A stretch of DNA of 64,000 nucleotides. It comes from Actinomyces procaprae (GTDB taxonomy: Bacteria > Actinomycetota > Actinomycetes > Actinomycetales > Actinomycetaceae). The stretch lies in contig NZ_CP039292.1 of assembly GCF_004798665.1 (NCBI RefSeq), forward strand, positions 682,001 to 746,000, read 5' to 3'. Both the position numbers and the translations under genes were made by a program. The notes beneath the pieces were generated by a model that ran no database searches, had not been told where the DNA came from, and saw nothing but the letters and a program-made list of their open reading frames with translations. Positions 1-8,480 of this stretch are shown here, piece by piece; the stretch's first letter is position 1, and every line of letters begins with the position of its first letter.

Positions 1-148
1 GGGTCGGTTACCGGAGCCATACTTCCAGCAAACGTGGCGGTTTTGGCTCATCACGGCCGGTTTCGCCGACGACGGATCCGTGCTCCGCCCCATCGGTACG
101 TGCGCATGTGAGGGCGGAGCGCAGGTGCGGCGAATGCCGTTGGCCCGC

Positions 149-2344
149 TCAGAAACGGCCGCCGCCCCCGCCGAAGCCGCCGCCCCCGCCGCCGAAGCTG
201 CCGCCTCCGCCACCGAAGCCCCCGCCGCCGAAGCCGCCGCCACGTGGACCGCCGAAGCCTCCGCCCCGGTAACCGCCGCCGCGGGGCGGTTGCGGCGGGC
301 GCGGGCCTGCGCCCCAACCGCCGTAGTTGCGGTTACCGCCGAGCAGAATGCCCCCCAGCACCAGCGAGCCCAGATCAATGCCGCCGGAGCCGGAGGACCC
401 ACCTGACCCGGAGCCCCAGGAGCCGGACCGCCGCACGTCGGCCTCGGCCTGTGCCTGTGCCTGCGCCACCAGCGACTCCCCGGAGGCGACCTCGGCCAGG
501 GCCGCCGTCGGATCGGTGCCCTGCAGGGAGGTGGCGGCCGCAGCGTGCCGGGAGGCCTCGGCCAGGGCGGTGCGGGCGGGGGAGCCGACGGCGCCGCGGT
601 AGCTGGTTATGTACGAGGTCACTGCCGAGATCTGGGAGTTGAGGCGTCCCAGGCGGGAGACCAGGGAGGCGCGGGCGCGTGAGTCGTTCTCCTCCTTCGC
701 CCGGGCCGGCGCCAGGGCGGCGTCCAGCGCTGACTCGGCTCGCTCCAGGTGGTCCAGTGCGGCCAGCGGATCGCCGTCGGGACTAGAAGCGGCGCGGCCC
801 TCGGCCACGGCCGCCTCGGCGTCGGCCACCAGCGGCTGCAACGACGCCGCGGGCACCTGCCCCGCCAACCGCTGGGCGTCCACCAGGTCCGCGGAGATGG
901 AGGCGATGGCCGCTGCCAGGTCGGCGTCGGCCCGCTCCAGGCGTTCACGCACGCCGCGCACCTGTCCGGCCAGCTCGCCCGCCTGGGCGACCGATGCCTG
1001 GGCGATGCGTACCTGCTCGACGGCGGTGGACTGATTGCCGGCGTCCATGCTGGCCCGCGCCTGCTCCAGGGCGGTCCGGCCCGCCTCGACCAGCTTGCGG
1101 GCGCGTGTGGGTGCCTCGGCGATGGAGGTGAGCGCGCTGTCCGGGTTGGTCGCGTGCAGCGTGGTCAGTAGCGTGTCGGCCGCAGTGATGGCCTGCTCGG
1201 CCTCGTCGGCGCGCTGGGCGGTCTCGGCGATGGAGCGCGGCAGGTTCTCCTCGATGCCACGACGCTCCTTGAAGGCAGCCTCCTGCGTCTGGATGGCGGT
1301 GGTGGCCTCGGCGCAGCGCGCCAGAATCTCCTGGCACAGCTGCCGCTGGTGGGCCTCATCGCCAGGGGCGTCATCCAGCTGGCCGCGCAGTTCGAATGCT
1401 CTCGCCACCTGCTCCTGGGCGGTGGCCAGGGCGGCGGTGAACTCATCGGTGGCGGACAGCCCGAACTGGGCCTGCGCGTAGGACAGCTCCTCGGCGGCGG
1501 AGCGCACGGCGTCGTCGGTGCTCACCAGGGTGGCGCCGGTGCGGGTGCGCAACGCCTCCAGGGGCTCGGCGGGCTGGACGGCCCTGCCGGAGCCCTGCTT
1601 GCGCTTGCGGCTGCGGCTGTATGCGGCGATGCCGATAGTGCCCGCGGAGACGGCGCCGAGGCCCAGGACCAGGGCGGTGCCGGAGACGCCTGAGCCCGAG
1701 GACCCGGCGGCGTCGGCGATCGCCGTGACCGCGCCGTCGTAGTCGCCATCCGTCAGCTCCTTTTGGACGTCGGTGCGTACGGAGTCGAGCTTGGATTCGG
1801 ACCAGACGGAGTCGTAGGCGGAGCCGCCGAAGGCGAAGCTGTTGGCGCCGTCGGCGGGCAGGTTGATCACCAGCAGCAGGTCGGTGGTGTCCAGGCCGGA
1901 GTCCGCCCAGGCCTTGGCGGCGTACTGTTCGGCACTCTGGGAGTCATCGCTCATGGTGACGATCCACAGGCCGACGCCGTCCTCGGCCAGCCGTGCGACT
2001 GCCCGCTGTGCCGCGTCGTCGTCGAGGATGCCGGCGTCGTCCGTGACATGGTCGGCAATGCGGGTTGACACCTCGAACGGTGCCACGGCGGCGTTTGCGG
2101 CGCCGCCGATGCCGGTGGTGGACAGGACGGCTGAGGCGTGAGACCCGGGATATGGCGCGGCGGTCGCCGTCGCCGCAGCCCCGGCCGCAGCCGCGCCGAG
2201 GAGCAGCGCGGCGCTGAGCGCGAGGCGACCCGCCCGGTGCGCCGCGGGCGTGCGCAAGGGCTCTGAGGCGACGTTGGCCCTGCAAGAACGATGGGTGCCG
2301 ATGAAGGACGTGGTGCCCGTGAACGGGCGGGCAATGGATCTCAT
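149..2344 (-). CDS. Secreted or membrane-anchored TPM-domain protein with Gly-rich tail
   Basis: About 731 residues from the ATG at 2344. A hydrophobic Ala/Leu stretch (residues about 40-64) looks like a signal peptide. It is followed by a TPM domain (about 95-205, with GILDDDAAQ and LWIVTMSDD), the fold of the TPM_phosphatase family. Then come a second hydrophobic helix, about 400 residues of Ala/Glu/Gln-rich predicted coiled coil, and a tail of about 60 residues that is nearly all Gly, Phe and Arg. The layout matches actinobacterial TPM proteins of unknown biochemical role; phosphatase activity is not established for this type. In-frame ATGs at 2353 and 2404 are alternatives, but each lengthens the segment before the signal peptide. 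It stands alone, divergent from the amidotransferase gene, with a 23-bp repeat array between them. Family confident, function unknown. Confidence 0.82.
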   Translation of the reverse strand: MRSIARPFTGTTSFIGTHRSCRANVASEPLRTPAAHRAGRLALSAALLLGAAAAGAAATATAAPYPGSHASAVLSTTGIGGAANAAVAPFEVSTRIADHVTDDAGILDDDAAQRAVARLAEDGVGLWIVTMSDDSQSAEQYAAKAWADSGLDTTDLLLVINLPADGANSFAFGGSAYDSVWSESKLDSVRTDVQKELTDGDYDGAVTAIADAAGSSGSGVSGTALVLGLGAVSAGTIGIAAYSRSRKRKQGSGRAVQPAEPLEALRTRTGATLVSTDDAVRSAAEELSYAQAQFGLSATDEFTAALATAQEQVARAFELRGQLDDAPGDEAHQRQLCQEILARCAEATTAIQTQEAAFKERRGIEENLPRSIAETAQRADEAEQAITAADTLLTTLHATNPDSALTSIAEAPTRARKLVEAGRTALEQARASMDAGNQSTAVEQVRIAQASVAQAGELAGQVRGVRERLERADADLAAAIASISADLVDAQRLAGQVPAASLQPLVADAEAAVAEGRAASSPDGDPLAALDHLERAESALDAALAPARAKEENDSRARASLVSRLGRLNSQISAVTSYITSYRGAVGSPARTALAEASRHAAAATSLQGTDPTAALAEVASGESLVAQAQAQAEADVRRSGSWGSGSGGSSGSGGIDLGSLVLGGILLGGNRNYGGWGAGPRPPQPPRGGGYRGGGFGGPRGGGFGGGGFGGGGGSFGGGGGGFGGGGGRF

Positions 2345-2407
2345 CGGTGACATCGTCCCTGGTGAGGGGTGTAACGGCAAGCGGTTTCGCCCGCGGCGCG
2401 CCATATC

Positions 2408-2490
2408 AACCGACCTCGGTACGTAACAACTACCGATCTCGGTGCGTAACAACTACCGATCTCGGTGCGTAACAACTACCGATCTCGGTG
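2408..2490. repeat. 23-bp tandem repeat array, about 3.6 copies
   Basis: Units start at 2408, 2431, 2454 and 2477 (the last partial), with a period of exactly 23 bp. The shared core is TACCGATCTCGGTGCGTAAC; the first unit has diverged slightly. The array fills the divergent intergenic space between the TPM gene and the glutamine amidotransferase gene. The same motif recurs in the opposite orientation at 5253-5286. Confidence 0.9.
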
Positions 2491-2573
2491 AGAGGGGACG
2501 GGCCGGCCGTAGTGCAGCTCACAACCGCGGTGCCGGGTTTGCGCGGGCGATGCTCGCGGTTTCAAATGTCCCC

Positions 2574-3482
2574 ATGACTGACGCCATCCGTACCTCCGCC
2601 GACGCCGCGGCCCTACCCGCCGGCCCCGCAACCACCGGCCCGATCGTCACGGTGGTCGAGCCCGAGCCGCAGGCGCCCATCGGCCGCCTGCGCGAATGGC
2701 TGGCTGCGGAAGGCCTCACCGTGCGCATGGTGCGCCCCGAGGCCGGAGACCCCCTGCCGGCACTGGAGGAACTCGGGGACGCCCTGGTGGTGCTCGGCGG
2801 CCCCATGAGCGCCCACGCCGAGGCGGACTACCCCTGGATCACCCCGCTTCGCGACCTGCTGCACGGTGTTGTCGACACGCGGCTGCCCGCCGTCGCCATC
2901 TGCCTGGGCGCCCAGATCGCCGCCGAAGCGATCGGCGGCACCACCGCCGCCCCGTCGCCGCACGGCACGGAACGCGGCGTGGTGGATCTGGAGCTGACCG
3001 ACGCGGCCGCCACCGACCCGCTGTTCTCCGAGATCATCGACGAGGCCGTGCGCGCAGCAGTGCGGGCAGGCATCCCCACCCAGGACGGCACCCGGCTGCC
3101 GGTGCTCGTCTCCCACGACGACGGCGTGGTGCGCCTGCCCGAGTCGGCCACCCTGCTGGCGTCCTCCGCGGGGGCACCGGTTCAGGCCTGGCGCGCCGGC
3201 AGCCTGCTGGCACTCCAGCACCACCCGGAGTCCACGCCCGAGCGGATGGAGCGGGTGGAGTCACGCGTGACCGCGTGGAAGCTGGGAGCGGTAGCCGACA
3301 TGGAGGAGCTGAAGGATCTCACCGACGACGAGCTGCCCGCCGAGGCGGTGGCGGCCGGGCGGCGCGTGCGCGCCGACGCGGAGCGGGCCGAGCCCGTGGT
3401 GCAGGCCTTCGGCCGTGCACTGGCCCGCGTGTTGGCGCGGCAGGCTCGTGCTCACCGCGCCAGCGGCTACCGCGAGGCCTGA
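2574..3482 (+). CDS. Class I glutamine amidotransferase (GMP-synthase-like domain)
   Basis: 302 residues. The triad of a class I glutaminase is visible: nucleophile Cys110 in AICLGAQ, and His217 and Glu219 in LQHHPES. The oxyanion region is LVVLGGPMSA (71-80). No synthetase domain is fused, so it belongs to the stand-alone GATase1 group that is usually annotated GMP synthase-like; its acceptor is unknown. ATG 2574 was chosen over 2550 because a TCAAAT hexamer lies 6 nt upstream, fitting a leaderless transcript. Residues after about 235 form a charged C-terminal extension. The 3' end overlaps the convergent XPB gene by 16 bp. Family certain, substrate not. Confidence 0.85.
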   Translation: MTDAIRTSADAAALPAGPATTGPIVTVVEPEPQAPIGRLREWLAAEGLTVRMVRPEAGDPLPALEELGDALVVLGGPMSAHAEADYPWITPLRDLLHGVVDTRLPAVAICLGAQIAAEAIGGTTAAPSPHGTERGVVDLELTDAAATDPLFSEIIDEAVRAAVRAGIPTQDGTRLPVLVSHDDGVVRLPESATLLASSAGAPVQAWRAGSLLALQHHPESTPERMERVESRVTAWKLGAVADMEELKDLTDDELPAEAVAAGRRVRADAERAEPVVQAFGRALARVLARQARAHRASGYREA

Positions 3483-5179
3483 AGCCCCTCCAGGTCCTCG
3501 GCGTCGATCACCTCGTAGGCGTAGCCCTGCTCGGCGAGGAAGCGCTGCCGGTGGGCGGCGAACTCCTGGTCCACCGTGTCCCGGGCGATCACCGTGTAGA
3601 AGTGTGCCTGCCGGCCGTCGTCCTTGGGGCGCACGATCCGCCCGAGCCGCTGCGCCTCCTCCTGCCGTGACCCGAAGGTGCCGGACACCTGCACGGCCAC
3701 CGATGCGCCGGGCAGGTCGATGGAGAAGTTGGCGACCTTGGAGACCACCAGCGTGCTCACCTCCCCGGAGCGGAAGGCCTCGTACAGGCGCTGGCGCTCG
3801 CGCACCGTCGTCGCCCCGGTGATCAGCGGCGCCCTCAGGTGCTCGGCCAGCTCCTCCAGCTGGTCCACGTACTGGCCGATCACCAGCGCCGACTCCCCGG
3901 GGTGGCGGGCCAGCAGGGCGTCGACGATGCGCAGCTTCGCCGGGTTGGAGGCGGCCAGGCGGTAGCGCTCGTCGGCCTCGGCGGTGGCGTAGGCCATCCG
4001 CTCCCCGGCGTCCAGGGTCAGCCGCACCTCCGTGCACACCGCCGGGGCGATCCAGCCCTGGTGCTCCAGGTCCTTCCAGGGCGCGTCGTAGCGCTTGGGG
4101 CCGATCAGCGAGAACACCTCGTCCTCACGCCCGTCCTCACGCACCAGCGTCGCGGTCAGCCCCAGCCGGCGGCGCGCCTGCAGGTCCGCGGTCATGCGGA
4201 AGATCGGGGCGGGCAGCAGGTGCACCTCGTCGTAGACGATCAGCCCCCAGTCGCGGGCGTCCAGCAGGTCCAGGTGCGGGTAGACGCCCTTCCGCTTGGT
4301 GGTCAGCACCTGGTAGGTGGCGATGGTGACCGGGCGGATCTCCTTGCGGGCGCCGGAGTACTCGCCGATCTCTTCCTCTGTCAGGGAGGTGAAGCGCAGC
4401 AGTTCCTGCTTCCACTGGCGGGCGGAGACGGCGTTGGTCACCAGGATCAGGGTGGTGGTGGCCGAGCGGGCCATGGCGGCCGCCCCCACCAGCGTCTTGC
4501 CGGCCCCGCACGGCAGCACGACGACGCCGGAGCCACCCGCCCAGAAGGAGTCGACCGCCTCGCTCTGGTAGGGGCGCAGCGCGAAGGCTCCCTCGACCCC
4601 CGCCGCCACATCGGCCGCCGAGTCCTTGAGCGCGATCGGGTGGGCCTCGCCGTCGACGTAGCCGGCCAGGTCCTCCGCCGGCCAGCCGAGCTTGATCAGC
4701 ACCTGTTTGAGGTGCCCGCGCTCGGAGGGGTGGACGATCACATCCGCGTCCCCCAGGCGCGTCCCCAGCAGGCCCTTGGTGCGCTTGGAGCGCATGACCT
4801 CCGCCAGCACGGGGGCGTCGATGGCGTGCAGCACCAGGCCGTGCGCCGGGTCGGTCACCAGCTGCAGCCGCCCGTAGCGGCCCATGGTCTCGGCGATCTC
4901 GGTCAGCAGCGAGTGCGGCACCGGGAAGCGCGAGTAGGTGATCAGCACATGGACCACCGTCTCCGCGTCCAGCCCGGCTGCGCGCGCGTTCCACAGCGCC
5001 AGCGGGGTGATCCGGTAGGTGTGGATGTGCTCCGGGGCCCGCTCCAGCTCGGCGAAGGGCGCGATGGCCCGGCGCGCGTCGGCGGCGGCGGGGTGGGAGA
5101 CCTCGAGCAGGACGGTCTTGTCGCTCTGGACGATCAGCGGGCCGTCGGGCGGGGCGGGGGAGTGGCCGGGTTCTGACAT
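3467..5179 (-). CDS. XPB/Ssl2-type DNA repair helicase
   Basis: 570 residues from ATG 5179. This is an SF2 helicase: Walker A PCGAGKT (223-229), DEVH box (317-320), then SALVIGQYVDQL and a motif VI region with RLGRIVRPK. The roughly 190 residues before the helicase core match the N-terminal domain of bacterial XPB (ercc3) proteins, a 3'-5' helicase family linked to nucleotide excision repair. In many actinobacteria it neighbours a helicase-associated-domain protein (Rv0861c/Rv0862c in M. tuberculosis). Here that partner is at 12182-14596 on the other strand, about 7 kb away. Convergent overlap with the amidotransferase suggests shared 3' ends. Family assignment is very safe. Confidence 0.95.
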   Translation of the reverse strand: MSEPGHSPAPPDGPLIVQSDKTVLLEVSHPAAADARRAIAPFAELERAPEHIHTYRITPLALWNARAAGLDAETVVHVLITYSRFPVPHSLLTEIAETMGRYGRLQLVTDPAHGLVLHAIDAPVLAEVMRSKRTKGLLGTRLGDADVIVHPSERGHLKQVLIKLGWPAEDLAGYVDGEAHPIALKDSAADVAAGVEGAFALRPYQSEAVDSFWAGGSGVVVLPCGAGKTLVGAAAMARSATTTLILVTNAVSARQWKQELLRFTSLTEEEIGEYSGARKEIRPVTIATYQVLTTKRKGVYPHLDLLDARDWGLIVYDEVHLLPAPIFRMTADLQARRRLGLTATLVREDGREDEVFSLIGPKRYDAPWKDLEHQGWIAPAVCTEVRLTLDAGERMAYATAEADERYRLAASNPAKLRIVDALLARHPGESALVIGQYVDQLEELAEHLRAPLITGATTVRERQRLYEAFRSGEVSTLVVSKVANFSIDLPGASVAVQVSGTFGSRQEEAQRLGRIVRPKDDGRQAHFYTVIARDTVDQEFAAHRQRFLAEQGYAYEVIDAEDLEGLQASR

Positions 5180-5252
5180 GGCCGGAGTATCGCAGGGGTG
5201 CGGCGCCGGCCGCCGTGACCCAGCAGACGCCTTCACCGCCGGCGGATCGACG

Positions 5253-5286
5253 TCGAGATCGGTAGGAGTTATGTGCCGAGATCGGC
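5253..5286. repeat. Two more units of the 23-bp repeat, inverted
   Basis: GAGATCGG occurs at 5255 and again at 5278, the same 23-bp period as the array at 2408-2490. The second unit matches the reverse complement of that array at about 16 of 23 positions. It lies between the 5' end of the XPB gene and the 3' end of the ROK gene. Confidence 0.75.
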
Positions 5287-5330
5287 TGATATGACGGCAT
5301 CCTGACCTGGGCGACGGCGATGCCGTGCGG

Positions 5331-6488
5331 CTACTGCCATAGACTCGCCGGTGAGGTGGAGGGGAAGTAGTCCGCCTCGCGTACGATGGAGTCGATGCCG
5401 TCCAGGATGTCGTCCAGGGCGAGTCTGAGGCCGCCCATAACGACGGCGTCGTCGCCCAGTCGGGACGCCGCTACCTGCGGGGGGAAGGGACACAGCTCAC
5501 CGAGCTTGCGGGTGAATCGGGGCAGGAACAGGTCCGCCTGGGCGGAGAAGGCGCCGCCGACGACGACCACCTGCGGCGCTACCGCGAGCACCATGGCGGC
5601 GGTTCCCGTGGCCAGCACATCGGCGTACTTGTCGAGTGCGGACAATGCCTGTGCCTCCCCGCGTCGAGCGGACGCGAACAGTTGCTCGCGGCGTGGGCTC
5701 GCGCCGTCGTAAAGGGAGTCGGCGAAGGTCTCGTCCTCCAGTTCGCGCCACCGCAGCTGCGGCAGCTCACCGATCAGGCCGGCGGCCCCGTGGAGGCCCT
5801 CGTGAACCCGTCCGTTGATCACGCTGGCGGCGCCGGTACGGCTGCCTGCGAGGATGAAGACGACGTCGTCAACCCCCGCGGCAGCGCCCTTCCAGGACTC
5901 TCCCCGTGCTCCCAGCGTGCAGTCGCCGGCGCTACGAACCCTGGAGCCCAGTGCGGCGCGGACCGCCTCATCCAACTCAATGCCCTGCCATCCGGGCATG
6001 CCGTAGCCGCCGAAGTAGGCCACGCGCCCGTCATGCACGACGCCGGGTGAGGCCACAGTGCAGGTCCACAGGGGGCCGCCCCCGGCGCGCGACAGGGTCT
6101 TGCGGGCGAGTTCGGTGGACGCCTTCAATCTGGCGTCTGCCGATAGATCCTCGGCCAGTTCCCGCCGACTGCGCACCAAGACGGTGCCGGCCAGATCGGC
6201 GGCCATCGCGGTGACGTGGTGCGCGCCGATGTCCAGGGACAGCACATGGCCCGCGTCCGGACTGAGGCCCACATAAGTGGCGGGTCTGCCCGGCCGGGGC
6301 GTTTGGGGGGTTACGGCGGTCTCTGTCAGCCAGCCGAGCTCGCTCAGATCCGCCACCACCGACTCGGCTGCCGGGCGGGTGATACCGGTTCCTGCGGCGA
6401 TGTCCGCCAGGGTCTGTGGCCCGCCCAGGCAGTAGCGCAGGACGGCAGACATGTTGGCGCGGCGTTGGATGCGGCGGGGTGCTCTCAC
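5331..6488 (-). CDS. ROK-family transcriptional regulator of the sugar cluster
   Basis: 385 residues from a GTG at 6488 (in-frame ATG at 6452 possible). The N-terminal 65 residues form a winged helix (LADIAAGTGITRPAAESVVADL is split here as LADIAAGTGITRP then AAESVVADL). The rest is a ROK fold: phosphate-1-like LSLDIGAHH, SPGV and VVVGGAFS. The zinc motif CxCGxxGC typical of ROK kinases and many ROK repressors is missing; the corresponding stretch reads LRWRELEDE. With the helix-turn-helix this points to a regulator rather than a kinase. It is divergent from the ABC transporter operon, and the AT-rich region between them (6519-6548) is the likely target. The effector is probably the imported sugar or a derivative (inference). 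Confidence 0.88.
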   Translation of the reverse strand: MRAPRRIQRRANMSAVLRYCLGGPQTLADIAAGTGITRPAAESVVADLSELGWLTETAVTPQTPRPGRPATYVGLSPDAGHVLSLDIGAHHVTAMAADLAGTVLVRSRRELAEDLSADARLKASTELARKTLSRAGGGPLWTCTVASPGVVHDGRVAYFGGYGMPGWQGIELDEAVRAALGSRVRSAGDCTLGARGESWKGAAAGVDDVVFILAGSRTGAASVINGRVHEGLHGAAGLIGELPQLRWRELEDETFADSLYDGASPRREQLFASARRGEAQALSALDKYADVLATGTAAMVLAVAPQVVVVGGAFSAQADLFLPRFTRKLGELCPFPPQVAASRLGDDAVVMGGLRLALDDILDGIDSIVREADYFPSTSPASLWQ

Positions 6489-6518
6489 GACAGGCTCCAG
6501 GCAAGGGTGGTGGCGGAC

Positions 6519-6548
6519 TTGACTTTAATAAGTAAGTATAGTTTTAAT
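6519..6548 (+). promoter_or_regulatory. Promoter and likely ROK operator of the sugar operon
   Basis: TTGACT at 6519-6524 and TTTAAT at 6543-6548 are 18 bp apart (17 bp to TTTTAA at 6542). The spacer is strikingly AT-rich for this genome. The region starts and ends in TTAA-containing half-sites, as expected for a ROK operator, but the palindrome is imperfect. A GAGGA ribosome-binding site follows before ATG 6582. Confidence 0.6.
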
Positions 6549-6581
6549 GGTTGCATCACAACTCCTCCTGAGGACTCAAGG

Positions 6582-7517
6582 ATGACAGACCTCGCTCATA
6601 CCGCAGCTCAGATCGAGCCCGTATCGCGGTCCGCAAGCCGGTCCGCGCGGCGACGCCGCAACGTGCTGACCGCTTACGCCTACCTCGCGCCCGCGCTCAT
6701 CGGCTTCCTGGTGTTCTATCTGATCCCGATGGCGCGCGGACTGCAGATCTCGTTGACCGACTGGGACCTGATCACGCAGCCCCGCTTCGTCGGACTGGGC
6801 AACTACCGCCGGCTCCTGGCCGATGAGAACTTCCTGCACAGCCTGGTGATCACGGCCACCTACGTGCTGGTCAACATCACCACGCAGACCGCCGCCGGCC
6901 TGGGGATCGCGCTTCTGATGCAGCGCATCAGCCACTCCACGCTCGTGCGCTCGATGCTGCTGGTGCCGTGGCTGGTGCCCAATGTGACCATCGCGGTGAT
7001 CACCCTGTTCGTCCTCGATCCGAATGTCGGTCTGCTCAATCACCTGCTGGGCGGCGTGGGTGTGGGCCCCATTGCCTTCTACGGCAACCCCGACCTGGCG
7101 ATCATCACTGTGGCACTGGTGAACTCGTGGCGGAACATGGGTTACACGGCGCTGCTCATATTCGCCGGCATGCAAACCGTCCCCCGCATGGTCTACGAGG
7201 CCGCCGAACTGGACGGCTCCTCAACCGCTCGCACCCTGTGGTCCGTCACCCTGCCGCTGATCAGACCGGTGCTCGTAATGGTCGTCGTCGTCTCAATGAT
7301 CGGCTCCTTCCAGATCTTCGACACCGTCGCCGTCGCAACCAAAGGAGGTCCCGTGGGAGCGACCCGGGTGATCTACTTCTACATCTACGAGAAGGCCTTC
7401 CAGCAGGGGCAGATGGGTTACGCCGCGGCCATGGCCGTGGTACTGCTGCTGATCATCTTGGTCATGACACTTATCCAGCTGCGGGTCTCCCGGGCAGCGG
7501 AATCGGATCTGGGGTGA
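6582..7517 (+). CDS. ABC sugar transporter permease, MalF/UgpA-like
   Basis: 311 residues, six predicted membrane helices. After an Arg-rich cytoplasmic N-terminus (SRSARRRRN) the first helix reads AYLAPALIGFLVFYLIP, the usual opening of CUT1-family permeases. The EAA loop that docks the ATPase is EAAELDGSSTARTLWSVTLP. First gene of an operon with the second permease (7523), binding protein (8481) and alpha-galactosidase (9827). ATG 6582 follows GAGGACTCAAGG. No ATPase gene is in the cluster, so a shared MsiK-type ATPase must be assumed. Substrate class is an oligosaccharide, probably alpha-galactosyl-containing given the hydrolase. Confidence 0.93.
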   Translation: MTDLAHTAAQIEPVSRSASRSARRRRNVLTAYAYLAPALIGFLVFYLIPMARGLQISLTDWDLITQPRFVGLGNYRRLLADENFLHSLVITATYVLVNITTQTAAGLGIALLMQRISHSTLVRSMLLVPWLVPNVTIAVITLFVLDPNVGLLNHLLGGVGVGPIAFYGNPDLAIITVALVNSWRNMGYTALLIFAGMQTVPRMVYEAAELDGSSTARTLWSVTLPLIRPVLVMVVVVSMIGSFQIFDTVAVATKGGPVGATRVIYFYIYEKAFQQGQMGYAAAMAVVLLLIILVMTLIQLRVSRAAESDLG

Positions 7518-7522
7518 ATGAC

Positions 7523-8437
7523 ATGACCGACACCGCACGCACCGTTACTCGTCGGCCCGCCCTGCTGCGCCGCCCCGGCCGAGTCCTGGGCTGGGCCCTG
7601 CTGATCCTGCTGCTGCTGATTACGCTGACGCCCTTCGCCTGGGCGATCCGCACCGCGCTGATCTCCAACGCCGAGGTCTTCAACGGCGACTATTCCCTCA
7701 TTCCGCGCAACCTGACTCTGATCAACTTCAAACGGGTACTCGGGCTGGTCGGCGTGGAGGAGAGCCTCGCCGCCGGCGGGTCGGGCGCCAAGATGTACTT
7801 CTGGCTCTATCTGCGCAACTCGCTGATCTTCACCGCACTGCTGGTCGTGGGCCAGGTGACTACCTCCACCATGGCCGCCTACGCCTTCTCCCGGCTGCGC
7901 TTCCCCGGACGGGACCTGCTGTTCGGGCTGCTGCTGACCGGCATGATGATCCCTCCGATCTTCATCGTGCTGCCGAACTTCGTGCTCATCAAGAACGCGG
8001 GCCTGCTGAACACCTTCACCGGCCTGCTCGCCCCCTACGTGCTGGTCAGCCCCTTCGCGATCTTCTTCCTACGCCAGTTCATGCTCTCGCTGCCCCGGGA
8101 GGTGGAGGAGGCGGCCATGCTCGACGGCGCAAGCTCGTGGACCACCTTCCGCAAGGTGATAGTCCCGATGACTGCCACGCCGATCACCACGGTGGCGATT
8201 ATCCAGGCGGTCTTCGCCTGGAACGAGTACCTGTGGCCACAGCTGATCGGCCAGGACCACGGGGTCCGCCTGCTCAACGTGGCGCTGGCCGTCTTCCAAC
8301 AGAGCTCGCCCTCCACCCGCCCCGACTGGACCGGCCTCATGGCCGCAGCCACCCTGCAGACGATCCCCATGCTGATCGTCCTGCTGGTACTCGGCCGCAA
8401 GCTCGTCTCCTCCATCAGCCTCACCTCAGCCAAGTGA
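7523..8437 (+). CDS. ABC sugar transporter permease, MalG-like
   Basis: 304 residues, six predicted helices. The EAA loop reads EEAAMLDGASSWTTFRKVIV, the MalG-type consensus, and the C-terminus ends in an exposed helix (LGRKLVSSISLTSAK) as in other CUT1 permeases. ATG 7523 lies 5 nt after the stop of the first permease with GGGGTGA as ribosome-binding site. A GTG at 7514 overlapping that stop (GTGA) is an alternative. It pairs with the upstream permease as a heterodimeric membrane channel. The roughly 60-residue periplasmic-side insertion after helix 1 contains a Gly-rich loop (EESLAAGGSGAKMYFW). Confidence 0.92.
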   Translation: MTDTARTVTRRPALLRRPGRVLGWALLILLLLITLTPFAWAIRTALISNAEVFNGDYSLIPRNLTLINFKRVLGLVGVEESLAAGGSGAKMYFWLYLRNSLIFTALLVVGQVTTSTMAAYAFSRLRFPGRDLLFGLLLTGMMIPPIFIVLPNFVLIKNAGLLNTFTGLLAPYVLVSPFAIFFLRQFMLSLPREVEEAAMLDGASSWTTFRKVIVPMTATPITTVAIIQAVFAWNEYLWPQLIGQDHGVRLLNVALAVFQQSSPSTRPDWTGLMAAATLQTIPMLIVLLVLGRKLVSSISLTSAK

Positions 8438-8480
8438 AACCGCGCCATCGGCGCCCAATCCCATCTCGAAGGAGAGAACC

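Noticed and set aside
5331..6488. ROK gene as a sugar kinase
   Set aside because: An N-terminal helix-turn-helix is present, the zinc motif and typical catalytic surroundings are missing, and it is divergent from the transporter operon.
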